Part shown: in pieces, positions 63,216 through 64,000 of the stretch
Numbering within the stretch: the first letter of the stretch is position 1
Layout of the letters: each line of letters begins with the position of its first letter
Source of the DNA: Saxibacter everestensis
GTDB taxonomy: Bacteria; Actinomycetota; Actinomycetes; Actinomycetales; Brevibacteriaceae
NCBI RefSeq assembly: GCF_025787225.1
Contig: NZ_CP090958.1
Span: 1,331,856-1,395,855 of the forward strand
DNA: 64,000 nucleotides
Reading direction: 5' to 3'
The notes under the pieces: model-generated
Databases searched by the model: none
What the model saw: the letters and a program-made list of their open reading frames with translations, nothing else
What the model was told of the DNA's origin: nothing
Program-made: the position numbers and the translations under genes

Positions 63216-64000
63216 GTGATCCTACACAAGGTCGTCCTGCCAGGCGCGACGCCGGAACGATTTGCCGGCGCCTACACGAAAATCCGCAAGGACGCGGATC
63301 TGCCGGATTCATTTCCCCCCGACGTTCTCAGCGAAGCCGAGCAAGTTGCGGCAGAGGATTTTTCTGCCGACAGGCAGGACCTCACCCAGATCCCGTTCGT
63401 AACCATCGACCCACCCGGTTCCACGGACCTTGACCAGGCGATGTATCTGGAACGCCGCGGCTCTGGGTTCCGGGTGCACTACGCGATCGCTGATTTGCCC
63501 TTCTTCATCGAGCCCGGCGGCCTGGTGGACCTCGAGGCGCGGCGCCGCGGCCAGACCATTTACCTTCCCGATGGGCGCGTGCCGCTGCATCCGCAGGTGA
63601 TCAGCGAGAACGCCGCCTCGCTGCTCGCCGGAGAACTACGGCCCGCGTTGGTGTGGATCATCGATCTCGATGAGGCCGGGCACGCGACTGGAACTGACCT
63701 CGTATCCGCACAGATTCGCTCGGTAGCCCAGTTGGACTATGAGTCCGTGCAGGCTGACGCGGATGCCGGCACCTTGCACGAATCGATCGACAGCCTGCTC
63801 GAGATCGGCGTCCTGCGCCGGGCGCAGGAGGAAGAACGAGGTGGAGCCGACCTCCGCATCCCGGATCAGGAAGTCAGCGCCGCCGATGGCGGATTCGAGC
63901 TGCAGTTCCGGCCTCGGCTTCCGGTTGAGGACGCCAACGCTCAGATTTCATTGCTGGCCGGGATGTGCGCCGCCCAGATCATGCTCGACGGGAAGGTGGG
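63216..64000 (+). CDS. RNB domain ribonuclease (3' partial)
   Basis: The first 261 codons of a ribonuclease II/R-type protein, running off the window. The catalytic RNB signature with its acidic residues is in FVTIDPPGSTDLDQAMYL, and the next conserved parts are VHYAIADLPFFIEPGG and LPDGRVPLHPQVISENAASL. It starts with GTG at 63216. N-terminal cold-shock domains are not seen, which is common in short actinobacterial members. It degrades RNA 3' to 5'. Confidence 0.9.
   Translation, partial: MILHKVVLPGATPERFAGAYTKIRKDADLPDSFPPDVLSEAEQVAAEDFSADRQDLTQIPFVTIDPPGSTDLDQAMYLERRGSGFRVHYAIADLPFFIEPGGLVDLEARRRGQTIYLPDGRVPLHPQVISENAASLLAGELRPALVWIIDLDEAGHATGTDLVSAQIRSVAQLDYESVQADADAGTLHESIDSLLEIGVLRRAQEEERGGADLRIPDQEVSAADGGFELQFRPRLPVEDANAQISLLAGMCAAQIMLDGKV

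Overview
The window is a G+C-rich chromosomal segment from an actinobacterium, most likely of the order Micrococcales. This is inferred from many GTG/TTG starts and chains of 4-nt ATGA/GTGA overlaps. It is also inferred from actinobacterial marker families: DUF3052 next to aceE, DUF3145 next to fabF, a DUF222-HNH protein, an FdxA ferredoxin, and a PucR-type regulator upstream of fabD-fabH-acpP-fabF. The mix of housekeeping operons and decayed accessory genes suggests a chromosome with local gene loss, not a plasmid or prophage.

Layout. 1-2.5 kb: the 3' part of a DHA2 drug exporter with an unusual coiled-coil tail, and a VOC protein. 2.5-10.4 kb: a complete kdp K+ uptake system on the minus strand (leader ORF, kdpF, kdpA, kdpB, kdpC, kdpD, kdpE); kdpF and an upstream 27-residue membrane peptide were read by hand. 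10.6-15 kb: a thymidylate-kinase-like protein and an OpuC-type osmoprotectant ABC transporter. 15.2-18.4 kb: a metallophosphoesterase, ferredoxin and a degenerate EAL-DICT protein. 18.4-20.3 kb: a divergent flavin monooxygenase/TetR pair with two matching operators. 20.4-25.8 kb: an arsenic island with arsN1-like, arsR, a frameshifted flavoprotein, arsC, an ArsR-ArsC fusion, ACR3, thioredoxin and an internally deleted thioredoxin reductase. 26-31.4 kb: azlCD, a DNA alkylation repair-like gene, an rtcB ruin, a tRNA with anticodon CAU, DUF222-HNH and DUF3145. 31.6-39.4 kb: the fasR-like/fabD/fabH/acpP/fabF fatty-acid operon and aceE. 39.7-41.1 kb: DUF3052, peroxiredoxin and HIT protein. 41.1-44.9 kb: ribD-ribE-ribBA-ribH behind an FMN riboswitch. 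45-48.5 kb: TetR plus EamA exporter, then a HEAT-repeat protein and a MerR-HEAT fusion behind a textbook MerR-type promoter. 48.5-55.4 kb: accessory region with RidA-like, two WYL regulators, a VOC protein, decayed genes including a toxin-antitoxin remnant, and a two-domain PEP-utilising-type protein with two DNA-binding partners. 55.4-58.9 kb: membrane serine hydrolase and a two-component system. 59-64 kb: tRNA-Val, acyl-CoA synthetase, Nif3-like and zinc-ribbon proteins, YaaA, and the start of an RNB ribonuclease.

The most unusual pattern is a recurring duplication of gene 3' ends. At cpdA-like, fabF, the peroxiredoxin and ribH, the last codons including the stop codon are reiterated as short tandem repeats just downstream; a degenerate version may follow DUF3145. 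The strongest candidates for little-described systems are the HEAT/MerR-HEAT pair, the two-domain PEP-utilising-type protein with its operator and regulators, and a histidine kinase whose apparent sensor lies at the C-terminus after a transmembrane helix.
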